DNA of 64,000 nt from Geojedonia litorea (GCF_042654525.1 NZ_JBHSGP010000014.1:496001-560000), one strand, 5' to 3'; shown: positions 18,152-27,050, counted from the stretch's first letter. The notes: a model not told the origin generated them from the sequence alone. A program made the numbers and translations.

Positions 18152-18874
18152 TTGAAGGCTAGAGATATTTTAAGTCAGGTTAAACACAGGCCCTTTGATC
18201 ACCCAACTAGGCCTTGGAAATTCTATCAAGAATGGAATAAAGCACTTTTTTTTCACTGGGAAGTAGACCCAATTTTAATACAAGAACTTCTTCCAAAAGG
18301 AATTGAGCTAGATATTATTAATGGAAAGACTTGGATTAGCCTTGTTGCATTTAACATGAATCATGTTGGTGTAAGGAGCATTTTGAAAATTCCACATATT
18401 TCTGATTTCCATGAAATAAACATCAGAATTTATGTTAGGTTTAATAATAAACCTGGTGTTTATTTTTTAAGCATGGAAGGCAGTAAAAGATCCTCATGCC
18501 GAGTTTTAAAAACCTTGTCTAGGTTTCCATATGAGTATGCTGAAATGAAGCGAACTGAAACTAACTATATGTCTTTTAATCGTAAGCAGGACAATTATTT
18601 TAACACTACGTACAAAATTGAAAATCCTCCTATTATAAAAGATGAAATAGATGTTTGGTTAACTGAACGCTATGCCGTTTTTCAAGATTACAAAAAAAGT
18701 ATTATTACTTATGATGTTCATCATTTAGAATGGCCTTTATATAACCTTAATATTGACGAATTAGAAATTAACTATCCTAAATTGAATTTTCTTTTAAAAG
18801 ATTCTCCTACAAGAGTTCATTATTCTCCCGGTGTAAAAGTTTTAACATGGAGTAAAAAAAGGCACAGGATATGA
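18152..18874 (+). CDS. YqjF-like DUF2071 protein, TTG start
   Basis: The 240-aa protein has the DUF2071/YqjF pattern: HPTRPWKFYQEWNKALFFHW near the N-terminus, ISLVAFNMNHVGVRS near 61-75 and NIRIYVRFNNKPGVYFLSME. The function of the family is not known. No ATG fits; the TTG at 18152 gives the normal family N-terminus. The last four bases form ATGA, shared with the start of the next gene, so the pair is translationally coupled. It follows the isoaspartyl peptidase after 19 nt. Confidence 0.85.
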   Translation: MKARDILSQVKHRPFDHPTRPWKFYQEWNKALFFHWEVDPILIQELLPKGIELDIINGKTWISLVAFNMNHVGVRSILKIPHISDFHEINIRIYVRFNNKPGVYFLSMEGSKRSSCRVLKTLSRFPYEYAEMKRTETNYMSFNRKQDNYFNTTYKIENPPIIKDEIDVWLTERYAVFQDYKKSIITYDVHHLEWPLYNLNIDELEINYPKLNFLLKDSPTRVHYSPGVKVLTWSKKRHRI

Positions 18875-19191
18875 GCCCAAATTTCAAGCCTTATTATGCC
18901 GTTATTTTTACTTCAACTCAAAAAGAGAACATTACTGGTTATGCCGAAATGGCCAATAAAATGGAAGAACTTGCCAAAAAACAACCTGGATATTTGGGTA
19001 TAGAAAGTTCGAGAAGTGATCTTGGTATTACCGTTAGCTATTGGGAAAGTTTAGAGGCCATTAAAAATTGGAAGCAACAAGCAGATCATCTTGAAGCCCA
19101 AAAGCAAGGGAAAACTAAATGGTACCGTTGGTATAAAATAAGAATTTGTAAAGTTGAGCACGAATATGAGTTTTCTTCATTAGATAATTAA
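18871..19191 (+). CDS. Antibiotic-biosynthesis-monooxygenase (ABM) fold protein
   Basis: The 106-aa protein has the ABM dimeric ferredoxin-like pattern: YYAVIFTSTQ, MEELAKKQPGYLGIESSRSD, VSYWESLEAIKNWKQQADHL. This domain occurs in small monooxygenases and haem-degrading enzymes, but most family members have no known substrate. The ATG overlaps the DUF2071 stop by four bases (ATGA). A complex or pathway shared with the DUF2071 protein is suggested only by this coupling. Confidence 0.87.
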   Translation: MSPNFKPYYAVIFTSTQKENITGYAEMANKMEELAKKQPGYLGIESSRSDLGITVSYWESLEAIKNWKQQADHLEAQKQGKTKWYRWYKIRICKVEHEYEFSSLDN

Positions 19192-19197
19192 AATTAG

Positions 19198-19205
19198 TAC
19201 ATTTG
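19198..19205 (+). promoter_or_regulatory. Possible -7 box TACATTTG
   Basis: TACATTTG matches TAnnTTTG and lies 26 nt before the ATG at 19232, just after the ABM gene stop. No TTG is seen at the -33 position, so this is weak. Confidence 0.35.
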
Positions 19206-19231
19206 CTAGACTAACATTTCAAAATATAATC

Positions 19232-19675
19232 ATGTACGAAACCGTTAAATTTTTGCACTCTTATTGGGCCTATCTTGTATTACTTATGCTAGTAATAGCC
19301 ACTTTTAATGCCTTAATTAAATACTTTGGAAATAAGGAATTTGGAGCTTTCGATTTTAGAATATCTTTGTTCACACTTATTGTTTCACATATTCAATTAC
19401 TTATAGGCATTGTTTTGTTTTTTGCAGCCGATTATTTAACCGTTATAAGTGAACTAGGTATGGGCGAAGTGATGAAAAATTCACTTTTAAGATCTAATAT
19501 TATTGAACATCCCTTAACGATGATTATCGCCTTGGTGTTTATAACTATGGGATACTCTAAACATAAAAAGAAACTTACCTCAAAACCGAAATTTAAATCG
19601 TTTGCTATATTTTATACGCTGGCTTTAATTTTAATTTTGGCAAAAATACCATGGCAGGTATGGTTAACTAAATAA
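19232..19675 (+). CDS. Four-helix membrane protein, cytochrome b-like in Flavobacteriia
   Basis: The 147-aa protein is almost entirely membrane helices, at about residues 8-28, 44-65, 90-107 and 123-141. Histidines lie in or near the helices (LHSYW, SHIQLL, EHPLTM), which could bind haem. Homologues in flavobacteria are often labelled cytochrome B, sometimes wrongly ribosomal protein L27. No experimental function is known to me. It is the last gene before a bidirectional terminator and may be transcribed from the -7 box at 19198. Confidence 0.7.
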   Translation: MYETVKFLHSYWAYLVLLMLVIATFNALIKYFGNKEFGAFDFRISLFTLIVSHIQLLIGIVLFFAADYLTVISELGMGEVMKNSLLRSNIIEHPLTMIIALVFITMGYSKHKKKLTSKPKFKSFAIFYTLALILILAKIPWQVWLTK

Positions 19676-19704
19676 AAAAAGGCTCCAAATGGAGCCTTTT
19701 TTTT
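19674..19704. terminator. Bidirectional intrinsic terminator
   Basis: GGCTCC-AAAT-GGAGCC (19681-19696) is preceded by seven A and followed by eight T. It can end both the plus-strand cytochrome-like gene and the minus-strand metalloprotease gene. Confidence 0.88.
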
Positions 19705-19720
19705 ATAAAGTATGAGAAAA

Positions 19721-20776
19721 TTAATTTCCAACCATAGCTGCTCTTGGTCCTCCAGACGCAAAAATTGCACGCATTCTATTTCGTTGTCCATCTGTGAACA
19801 TATACATACATTGGTCATAAGTATAGTCCATGTAATTCATAGTCATATCTGCAGATTTACAACTTACAGATGGGAACGTAGGACACCCTCCGTTTGACCC
19901 GTCTGAATCTGGCGTATCTAACACGAAATCATCTTGACGACATCTTCCATCTCCCCAAATATGACGTAAATTAAGGTAATGGCCAACTTCATGAGTTGCT
20001 GTTCTTCCTAAACCGTAAGATCCGCTCGTGATTCCGAAATAATTTCCACCTAACACAATACCATCAGTAGCTAAATTACCACCTGGAAACTGTGCATATC
20101 CTAAAATACCTCCGCCAATATTACACACCCAAATGTTTAAATGAGTCTCAGGAGTAATTGGTGGATAGGCAGATTTAACAGAATTGTTAGTCCCCCAAGA
20201 CGATTTTGAATCATTATGCCTAAACGTTCCTGCTAAAGTAAATTGAAAACCAGCATCTGTAGCATCATTGGCAAAAGTAGTGCCTTCAGGTAGCAAATTT
20301 GTGTTTGGGTTTCTAAAATCGGCATTTAAAACATTTATTTGTGATTGCACCTGATTGTTAGAAATCACATTAGCATCTGGGTAAACGATATGTACGTAGA
20401 CCGGAATGTTTATGATACCAAGATTATCGGCAATTGGTAAAACGTCAACATCAGCATCTCCTGAATCTCCACCCCCTGGCTTACCCTTATCGCTAGGTTT
20501 GCCTTTAGCAATAAATTTTCTGGTATGATACTCAATATCATACATCTTTTTTTCCAACCCTGGATTTTCGTTTAAATCACGGTTAAGGTTCACCATGGCG
20601 TAGCATGTTTTTGAATTATTAATCGATCTCCCAGATTCTTCAACATCGCTATCAGTATAAACATAAAAGTCGCTCATGTCAACTTCGGCCTCCTGATCTA
20701 ATTTTTGATTTTGATCGCTCTCACATGAAGAAAATAGCAGGGCGAGTGCAGCCATACTAAAACATAATTTTTTCAT
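19721..20776 (-). CDS. M43 (pappalysin-like) zinc metalloprotease, lipoprotein
   Basis: The 351-aa protein has a lipobox signal (ALLFSSC, Cys18) and the M43B zinc site HEVGHYLNLRH starting at His262, followed by WGDGRC. The later segment MTMNYMDYTYDQCMYMFTDG carries the Met-turn typical of metzincins. A Gly/Lys/Asp-rich linker near residues 90-112 may mark a propeptide boundary. The enzyme is an extracellular or surface endopeptidase in the family; no T9SS C-terminal domain is evident, fitting lipoprotein anchoring. It follows sufS on the same strand, but 144 bp separates them and I do not consider it part of the suf operon. Confidence 0.9.
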   Translation of the reverse strand: MKKLCFSMAALALLFSSCESDQNQKLDQEAEVDMSDFYVYTDSDVEESGRSINNSKTCYAMVNLNRDLNENPGLEKKMYDIEYHTRKFIAKGKPSDKGKPGGGDSGDADVDVLPIADNLGIINIPVYVHIVYPDANVISNNQVQSQINVLNADFRNPNTNLLPEGTTFANDATDAGFQFTLAGTFRHNDSKSSWGTNNSVKSAYPPITPETHLNIWVCNIGGGILGYAQFPGGNLATDGIVLGGNYFGITSGSYGLGRTATHEVGHYLNLRHIWGDGRCRQDDFVLDTPDSDGSNGGCPTFPSVSCKSADMTMNYMDYTYDQCMYMFTDGQRNRMRAIFASGGPRAAMVGN

Positions 20777-20920
20777 TTATTTAAGTTTTTAATTAAGATA
20801 TTGCCGAATATATAATTTTTTTAAGAAAATTTTAACTTTTCATAAATAAACATACTGGTTTTTCGATAAAGTGCATTACCAAATTAAATTCAAATGAAAA
20901 CTGATTAATCGGGAGAGCTA

Positions 20921-22135
20921 TTAAGAAAGCATGTCCTTTGCTTTCATTACACCATCAATCAAACAATCAATTTCTTCAATGGTGTTGTAAAATGAAAATG
21001 AGGCTCTTACGGTTCCTGGAATTTTGAAGAAATCCATAATAGGTTGAGCACAATGGTGTCCTGTTCTAACCGCAATTCCCATTTTATCTAGAATTGTACC
21101 TATATCATAAGGATGTATGCCTTCTAAATTGAATGAAACCACTGCGGTTTTTTGAGCAGATATCCCATATATTTTAAGGCCTTCAATCTCTTTCAATTTT
21201 TTTGTAGCGTATTTGAGAAGCTGATGTTCATAATTTGCGATGGCATCAAAACCAATAGTGTTCATATAATCTAAGGCTGCACCAAAAGCAATACCTCCAC
21301 ATATATTAGGTGTTCCGGCTTCAAACTTGTGAGGTAAATCGGCATAAGTGGTTTTTTCAAAGGTCACCTCTGCAATCATTTCACCACCACCTTGGTACGG
21401 CGGTAGTTTTCTCAACCATTCTTCTTTCCCATAAAGCATTCCAACACCCGTTGGTCCACACATTTTATGAGCTGAGGCCACATAAAAATCGACATTTAAG
21501 TTTTGTACATCGGGTTTTATATGCGGACAAGCCTGTGCACCATCAATTAAAACAGCGGCGCCAACCTTATGAGACTCCGCAATGATGTATGAAATTGGAT
21601 TGATAGTTCCCAATGCATTTGAAACATGATTGACAAACACTAATTTTGTTTTATTAGAAATTAATTTGTCAAACTCGGTCATCACAAGTTCACCTTCGTT
21701 ATTCATTGGGATTACTTTCAGTTTTGCCCCAGTGGCTTCACATAACATTTGCCAAGGGACAATATTACTGTGGTGCTCTAAAGCTGAAACCAAAACCTCA
21801 TCATTGCTATTTAGTATAGATCCAAATCCATGTGCCACTAAATTAATGCCATGAGTAGTGCCAGAGGTTAAAATTATCTCATGGCTATGTTTTGCATTAA
21901 AATGATCTTTTATCTTTAATCGGGCTTCTTCGTATTTATCTGTGGCTTCTTGACTTAAGCTATGTACGCCTCTATGAATATTGGCATTGTAATTACTATA
22001 ATAATCAACTATAGCATCTATTACCTGTTTAGGGGTTTGAGAGGTTGCGGCATTATCAAAATAAATCAAGGGTTTATTATTGACTTTGCGCGAAAGTATT
22101 GGAAAGTCTTGCCTTATGCGTTGAACATCAAACAT
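20921..22135 (-). CDS. sufS: SufS cysteine desulfurase
   Basis: The 404-aa PLP enzyme removes sulfur from cysteine for Fe-S cluster assembly. The PLP lysine is Lys224 in ASAHKMCGPTG and the sulfur-accepting cysteine is Cys362 in RTGHHCAQP. The first region FDNAATSQTPKQVI is the normal class V aminotransferase opening, and the sequence is a group II (SufS/CsdA) desulfurase. It is the last gene of the suf operon, 3 nt after sufD. Its usual partner SufE is not in the window and must be encoded elsewhere if present. Confidence 0.96.
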   Translation of the reverse strand: MFDVQRIRQDFPILSRKVNNKPLIYFDNAATSQTPKQVIDAIVDYYSNYNANIHRGVHSLSQEATDKYEEARLKIKDHFNAKHSHEIILTSGTTHGINLVAHGFGSILNSNDEVLVSALEHHSNIVPWQMLCEATGAKLKVIPMNNEGELVMTEFDKLISNKTKLVFVNHVSNALGTINPISYIIAESHKVGAAVLIDGAQACPHIKPDVQNLNVDFYVASAHKMCGPTGVGMLYGKEEWLRKLPPYQGGGEMIAEVTFEKTTYADLPHKFEAGTPNICGGIAFGAALDYMNTIGFDAIANYEHQLLKYATKKLKEIEGLKIYGISAQKTAVVSFNLEGIHPYDIGTILDKMGIAVRTGHHCAQPIMDFFKIPGTVRASFSFYNTIEEIDCLIDGVMKAKDMLS

Positions 22136-22138
22136 AAT

Positions 22139-23452
22139 TTATAAATCAAAACCTATTTTCACTCCTAATTTAGTAGCAATGATTTTTGTGATTCGTTGTT
22201 TGATTTCTGGGATTTTCACAGAACTCAATACATTGTTACTGAATGCGTACATTAAAAGGGCTTTGGCTTCTTTTTCAGGAATTCCTCTAGAACGCAAATA
22301 GAACATTGCGCTTTCATCCAGCTGTCCTATAGTGCAACCATGAGAGCACTTTACATCATCGGCAAAAATCTCTAATTGAGGCTTTGTGTTGATGGAGGCT
22401 TTATCACTAATTAAAATGTTGTTATTTGCTTGAAAGGCATTGGTTTTTTGAGCTTCTTTATTTACAACAACTTTTCCATTAAATACACCTGTCGCTGTAT
22501 CACCAAATATTCCTTTGTAGTCTTGGTGACTTTCACAATTAGGTTCTATATGGTGCACTAAAGTATTATGGTCTACGTGCTGTTTGTTTCCAATGATAGT
22601 GACTCCCTTTAATGTAGAATCAATACGTTCACCATTTTGGAAAAAGTTAAGATTGTTCCTTGTCAATTTTCCGCCAAACGAAAAAGTGTGGACTGAAGCT
22701 ACACTCTCTTGTTTTTGGTTGATAAACGTGTTATCAATTAAGGATGCATTTTCGTTATCATTTTGAACCTTATAATAATCAACAATGGCTCTTTTATTGG
22801 CATAAATTTCAGTAACACTATTAGTTAATACAGGGTTGTCTGTTAAACTTTGATGACGCTCTATAATTTGAACATGAGAATTCTCATCTACAACAATTAA
22901 ATTACGAGGTTGTAGCATTAATGCCGACTCATTCCCTGAAGAAAAGTGAAGAATCTGAATAGGTTTCTCAACCAATTTATTTTTTGGAATATGGATATAT
23001 GCGCCTTCACTTGAAAATGCCGTGTTAAGGCAAGTCAAACTGTCTTTAGCGGCGATTTTATTAAAATAATTTTCAATTACTAATCGATACTTTGGCTTTG
23101 CAAGCGCTGCAGACATTAAACAAACATCCATGCTATCATGAGTAGTTTGAGACAGGTGAGAGGAGTATTTACCATCGATGAAAACTATTTTATAGCTATC
23201 GATATCATGGATAAAATACTTTTTTACGTCACTAAACTCCAACGCATTTTCCTGATTTGGAAATACGCTATAATCATGTTTTAGAATCGTATTTAAAGAG
23301 GTGTATTTCCAGGCTTCTTCTTTTTTCGAAGGAAACCCTTTCTCTTCAAATGTTTTTATGGCTTCACTTCTAACATCGTGAATAGGTGAATCAATATCCA
23401 CTTGATTTTCAAATGCTAAAAATGATGATACTAATTTTTCTTTTAAATCCAT
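22139..23452 (-). CDS. sufD: SufD, Fe-S cluster assembly scaffold subunit
   Basis: The 437-aa protein is the SufD partner in the SufBCD complex. It shows the beta-helix pattern and the conserved regions EEAWKYTSL near residue 43, FADDVKCSHGCTIGQLDESA near 345-364 and the C-terminal YLRSRGIPEKEAKALLMYAF. The conserved His in KCSHG is present. SufD and SufB form a heterodimer that binds the SufC ATPase; the complex acts in the cytoplasm. The gene lies 79 nt after sufC, a gap with a short tandem repeat, and 3 nt before sufS. Confidence 0.95.
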   Translation of the reverse strand: MDLKEKLVSSFLAFENQVDIDSPIHDVRSEAIKTFEEKGFPSKKEEAWKYTSLNTILKHDYSVFPNQENALEFSDVKKYFIHDIDSYKIVFIDGKYSSHLSQTTHDSMDVCLMSAALAKPKYRLVIENYFNKIAAKDSLTCLNTAFSSEGAYIHIPKNKLVEKPIQILHFSSGNESALMLQPRNLIVVDENSHVQIIERHQSLTDNPVLTNSVTEIYANKRAIVDYYKVQNDNENASLIDNTFINQKQESVASVHTFSFGGKLTRNNLNFFQNGERIDSTLKGVTIIGNKQHVDHNTLVHHIEPNCESHQDYKGIFGDTATGVFNGKVVVNKEAQKTNAFQANNNILISDKASINTKPQLEIFADDVKCSHGCTIGQLDESAMFYLRSRGIPEKEAKALLMYAFSNNVLSSVKIPEIKQRITKIIATKLGVKIGFDL

Positions 23453-23464
23453 TTTAATAAGTCG

Positions 23465-23492
23465 TCAGTTACCAGTCTTCAGTTAACAGTCT
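23465..23492. repeat. 14-bp tandem repeat between sufC and sufD
   Basis: TCAGTTACCAGTCT (23465-23478) is directly followed by TCAGTTAACAGTCT (23479-23492), one mismatch. Similar cagt-rich short intergenic repeats are familiar from flavobacterial genomes as I recall. Function unknown. Confidence 0.6.
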
Positions 23493-23531
23493 ATTTTAAG
23501 ATCATAAACTCTACCGTGGAATGGTTACTAT

Positions 23532-24284
23532 TTAAGCGTTCACTTCTTCTTTAATCCAATCATACCCTTTTTCTTCTAGCTCATGAGCTAGTTCTTTTGT
23601 GCCAGATTTTACAATTTTTCCATTATGTAATACGTGCACAAAATCTGGAACGATATAATCTAACAACCTTTGGTAATGGGTAATAACAATTACCGCATTG
23701 TCTTTACTTTTTAACTTGTTAACTCCATTCGCAACAATTCTTAAGGCATCAATATCTAAACCAGAATCGGTCTCATCGAGTATTGCTAATTTAGGTTCCA
23801 AAATTGCCATTTGAAAAATCTCATTACGTTTCTTTTCTCCTCCAGAAAACCCTTCGTTAAGCGAGCGTGATAAAAACTTTCGATCTATTTCTAAAAGTTC
23901 AGACTTTTCTCTAATAAGCTTTAGCATTTCATTAGCAGGCATATCTTCAAGACCTTTAGCTTTTCGAGTTTCGTTGATTGCAGTTTTCATGAAATTAGTT
24001 ACCGAAACTCCTGGAATTTCAACCGGATATTGAAATGACATAAAAATGCCTTTATGTGCGCGTTCTTCGGCAGCTAACTCATCTATGTTTTCATTTTCAA
24101 AAAGGATTTCACCTTCTTCAACATCATATTCTTCTTTACCAGCTATAACTGAAGCTAATGTGCTTTTTCCTGACCCATTTGGTCCCATGATAGCATGCAC
24201 TTCTCCAGCTTTTACTTCTAAATTTACGCCTCTTAAAATGGCTTTGTCTTCAACACTAGCGTGTAAATTGTTTATTTTTAACAT
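23532..24284 (-). CDS. sufC: SufC, ABC-type ATPase of Fe-S assembly
   Basis: The 250-aa protein has Walker A GPNGSGKST, the Q-loop FMSFQYPVEIPGV, the ABC signature region LNEGFSGGEKKR and Walker B LAILDETDSGLD. The last is the SufC form of the motif. SufC binds the SufB-SufD scaffold and supplies ATP-driven conformational change. It lies 6 nt after the lipoprotein gene in the operon. All motifs are intact. Confidence 0.97.
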   Translation of the reverse strand: MLKINNLHASVEDKAILRGVNLEVKAGEVHAIMGPNGSGKSTLASVIAGKEEYDVEEGEILFENENIDELAAEERAHKGIFMSFQYPVEIPGVSVTNFMKTAINETRKAKGLEDMPANEMLKLIREKSELLEIDRKFLSRSLNEGFSGGEKKRNEIFQMAILEPKLAILDETDSGLDIDALRIVANGVNKLKSKDNAVIVITHYQRLLDYIVPDFVHVLHNGKIVKSGTKELAHELEEKGYDWIKEEVNA

Positions 24285-24290
24285 ACGTAT

Positions 24291-24710
24291 TTATTCTGAT
24301 CCTAATTTTATAACCTCATCTTCAATTTGAGATTTATCAACTTTTAATATTTCTTTTATTTCTACCCTAAACGGCCAACCTTCTTCGTTTTCTGGTTTAG
24401 GAATAATTTTCACTCTAATTTCTACATTAACATAGTCTGTTGGTTCTTTTTTGTAGTGTTGAGCCATTTTATCTAGCTCATGCATTTTATCATCAATCAC
24501 AACACCATAAATAGAATTTGAATTAGTTTGTAACACTGCAGCATCAGCGAAATAAACAAATTCTCCTTTCATCAAAACTAAACCGTCACTTTGTTTTTCG
24601 GTTTTTTCTTCTTGATTTTCAACCGATTCAGAACTTTCTTTAGACTTTGAATCATTTTTACAGGCTAAAAAAGCCACTAAAACCATAATTAAAAGAATAC
24701 CTTTTTTCAT
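24291..24710 (-). CDS. Hypothetical lipoprotein inside the suf operon
   Basis: I start at 24710 (139 aa), where the Met opens a lipoprotein signal, ILLIMVLVAFLAC, with the acylated Cys at residue 17. A longer frame reaches 24728 but overlaps sufB. A Ser/Glu/Lys-rich linker (residues 18-45) leads to a small domain with VLMKGEFVYFADAAVLQT and VEIRVKIIPKPEN. I do not recognise a family. It is packed 10 nt after sufB and 6 nt before sufC, so it is cotranscribed with cytoplasmic Fe-S assembly genes although it must be exported. Confidence 0.78.
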   Translation of the reverse strand: MKKGILLIMVLVAFLACKNDSKSKESSESVENQEEKTEKQSDGLVLMKGEFVYFADAAVLQTNSNSIYGVVIDDKMHELDKMAQHYKKEPTDYVNVEIRVKIIPKPENEEGWPFRVEIKEILKVDKSQIEDEVIKLGSE

Positions 24711-24720
24711 AGTACAATTT

Positions 24721-26169
24721 TTAACCAACTGAACCTTCTAAACTTATTTCTAATAATTTTTGAGCTTCTACGGCAAATTCCATTGGTAATTTGTTCAAGA
24801 CTTCTTTACTAAAGCCATTAACAATAAGCGCTATTGCTTTTTCGGTATCAATACCTCGTTGATTGCAATAAAAAATTTGATCTTCACCAATTTTACTTGT
24901 GGTAGCCTCGTGCTCAATTTGAGCAGATTTATTTTTAACTTCAATATACGGAAACGTATGTGCTCCACATTCATTTCCCATTAATAAGCTATCACATTGT
25001 GAAAAGTTTCGCGCATTATCTGCTCTAGAATGAATTTGCACCAATCCTCTATAGGAGTTTTGTGATTTACCCGCTGAAATTCCTTTGGATATAATTGTAG
25101 ATTTGGTGTTTTTTCCTAAATGAATCATTTTGGTACCAGTATCTGCTTGCTGATAGTTATTAGTCACTGCAATAGAATAAAACTCTCCAACCGAATTATC
25201 TCCTTTTAATATGCAACTAGGGTATTTCCAAGTAACCGCACTTCCTGTCTCAACTTGAGTCCAAGATATTTTGGCGTTAGTTTCACACAAACCACGTTTG
25301 GTAACAAAGTTATATACGCCACCTTTTCCTTCTGAATTTCCTGGATACCAATTTTGAACTGTTGAATATTTTATTTCAGCATCATCTAAAGCAATTAGTT
25401 CCACAACTGCAGCATGTAACTGGTTTTCGTCCCTACTTGGGGCGGTACAGCCTTCTAAATAACTCACATAACTTCCTTGGTCTGCAATTACTAAAGTACG
25501 CTCAAATTGTCCTGTTCCGGCTTGGTTAATTCTAAAGTATGTTGATAATTCCATTGGGCAACGTACCCCTTTAGGAATATAACAGAAACTTCCGTCGCTA
25601 AACACCGCCGAATTTAAGGCAGCATAAAAGTTGTCTTTTTGTGGCACCACGGTACCAATATATTTTCTAACTAAATCTGGATATTCTCTAATGGCTTCAG
25701 AAATTGAACAGAAAATAATTCCCTTTTCAGATAAAGTCTTTTTAAATGTAGTTGCCACAGAAACCGAATCCACAACGACATCCATAGCTACTCCTGCTAA
25801 TTTTTTTTGTTCATCTAGTGAAATCCCTAGCTTTTTAAACGTTTCTAAAAGCTCTGGATCTACTTCATCTAAACTATCGTATTTAGGCTTGCTGTTTGGC
25901 GCCGAATAATATGAAATAGCTTGAAAATCTGGCTTGGCATAGTTTACATTGGCCCATTCTGGTTCAAGCATTTGTTCCCATTGGCGAAAAGATTCTAATC
26001 GCCAGTTAGTCATCCATTCTGGTTCTTCTTTCTTTTTGGAAATCGCCCGAACTATATCTTCATTTAATCCAATAGGGAATGTGTCTGATTTTATATCAGT
26101 ATAAAAACCATATTCATATTCTTTGGTTTTAAGCTCTTCTCTTAAATCGTCTTCTGTATATTTACTCAT
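24721..26169 (-). CDS. sufB: SufB, Fe-S cluster assembly scaffold
   Basis: From the Met at 26169 the protein has 482 aa, normal for SufB. The frame can extend to 26208 but would overlap the sufA-like gene. Conserved SufB regions are visible: KGVRCPMELSTYFRIN, LEGCTAPSRDENQLHAAVVE, RGLCETNAKISWTQVETGSA and the C-terminal EHEATTSKIGEDQIFYCNQRG. Cysteines in CEGC-like positions and in RGLC match the scaffold residues of the family. SufB assembles the nascent cluster with SufC and SufD. It begins 8 nt after the sufA-like gene. Confidence 0.96.
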   Translation of the reverse strand: MSKYTEDDLREELKTKEYEYGFYTDIKSDTFPIGLNEDIVRAISKKKEEPEWMTNWRLESFRQWEQMLEPEWANVNYAKPDFQAISYYSAPNSKPKYDSLDEVDPELLETFKKLGISLDEQKKLAGVAMDVVVDSVSVATTFKKTLSEKGIIFCSISEAIREYPDLVRKYIGTVVPQKDNFYAALNSAVFSDGSFCYIPKGVRCPMELSTYFRINQAGTGQFERTLVIADQGSYVSYLEGCTAPSRDENQLHAAVVELIALDDAEIKYSTVQNWYPGNSEGKGGVYNFVTKRGLCETNAKISWTQVETGSAVTWKYPSCILKGDNSVGEFYSIAVTNNYQQADTGTKMIHLGKNTKSTIISKGISAGKSQNSYRGLVQIHSRADNARNFSQCDSLLMGNECGAHTFPYIEVKNKSAQIEHEATTSKIGEDQIFYCNQRGIDTEKAIALIVNGFSKEVLNKLPMEFAVEAQKLLEISLEGSVG

Positions 26170-26177
26170 ATTGTGTT

Positions 26178-26507
26178 TTATAATGAAAAACTCTCTCCGC
26201 AACCACAAGTACGATTAGCGTTTGGGTTGTTAAACACAAAACCGGAGCCGTTTAAGCCTCCTGAATATTCAAGGGTAGTCCCAATAAGATATAAAAAACT
26301 CTTTTTGTCAACAATGATTTTCACTCCATTGTCTTCAAATACCTTATCGCCTTCAAGTTCTTCTTTATCAAATTTCAAATCGTATGATAGCCCTGAACAA
26401 CCGCCACTTTTAACACCAACGCGCACAAAATGTTGAGCAGCGTCGAAACCATCATCCGTCATTAATTCGATGACTTTCTTTTTAGCTGTTTCTGAAACTT
26501 TTATCAT
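26178..26507 (-). CDS. sufA: SufA/IscA-type (HesB family) iron-sulfur carrier
   Basis: The 109-aa A-type carrier protein has the three conserved cysteines: Cys37 in GVKSGGCSGLSY and Cys101/Cys103 in the C-terminal NANRTCGCGESFSL. It delivers clusters from the SufBCD scaffold to target proteins. It is the first gene of the suf operon, with a consensus promoter 30 nt upstream. The symbol is given from operon position; sequence alone cannot separate SufA from IscA or ErpA. Confidence 0.93.
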   Translation of the reverse strand: MIKVSETAKKKVIELMTDDGFDAAQHFVRVGVKSGGCSGLSYDLKFDKEELEGDKVFEDNGVKIIVDKKSFLYLIGTTLEYSGGLNGSGFVFNNPNANRTCGCGESFSL

Positions 26508-26537
26508 AATTAAATTAGATTGCTTCTAAATAGACTG

Positions 26538-26567
26538 CAAATATACAATATAAGTAGTGTTTTTCAA
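26538..26567 (-). promoter_or_regulatory. Promoter of the suf operon
   Basis: On the minus strand TTG (26567-26565) is followed after exactly 19 nt by TATATTTG (26545-26538). This fits the Bacteroidota consensus TTG-N19-TAnnTTTG. Transcription would start about 24 nt before the ATG of the sufA-like gene. No IscR/SufR-like operator is evident to my eye. Confidence 0.75.
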
Positions 26568-26665
26568 TACAACCTAACATTAAATTAGGATATTCCTCTA
26601 TAGGAGTTTCTTATTGAGAATTCCTCAAAAACAAATGCTAATCTTGTTCAATTTCCTAGTTGTGT

Positions 26666-26905
26666 TTAAGAATAAGTAGCTATAGGCCTCTTTCTAATAT
26701 TTAATAAGAACAATCGCCGAAATGCTTTATGTAACTCTAAATTTGAATGTGGATATTCCTGGAATTCGCCAATGATATTGGTATTTACTTTAGCATTACA
26801 TGTAACACAAGTTAATTCTGAGCTGTTTCTGTTGAGATACTTGTCATGATACAAATTGTGTCCAAAGACAGAGCATGACATCTGACCGGTTAAGTTAGGT
26901 TTCAT
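26666..26905 (-). CDS. Small zinc-ribbon-like protein (paralogue 1 of 3)
   Basis: The 79-aa protein has the pattern MSCSVFGHNLY near residues 9-19 and LTCVTCNAKV near 31-40, that is C-x3-GH followed by C-x2-C, likely a single zinc site. The same pattern and a conserved helical tail occur in the proteins at 28099-28329 and 28403-28666. It is the most diverged of the three: its tail reads LHKAFRRLFLLNIRKR. The layout resembles the small DUF1660-type proteins often found in phages, but no phage gene is near. Function unknown. Confidence 0.65.
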   Translation of the reverse strand: MKPNLTGQMSCSVFGHNLYHDKYLNRNSSELTCVTCNAKVNTNIIGEFQEYPHSNLELHKAFRRLFLLNIRKRPIATYS

Positions 26906-27050
26906 AAGTTAAAGATTTAGGGGCTTTAAACATAGTCATTTTGCTTGACATTTGCGCTGAAATGCTTGTTTTTTCGATAAACTGCACAATTTGCCTTTTC
27001 ATTAAGTATAAATTATAAGCACAAATTCCATCACTTATAAAAAGCTTCCT

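Noticed and set aside
19232..19675. Annotation as ribosomal protein L27
   Set aside because: This label circulates for homologues, but the protein is a four-helix membrane protein and the true L27 is at 39745-40005.
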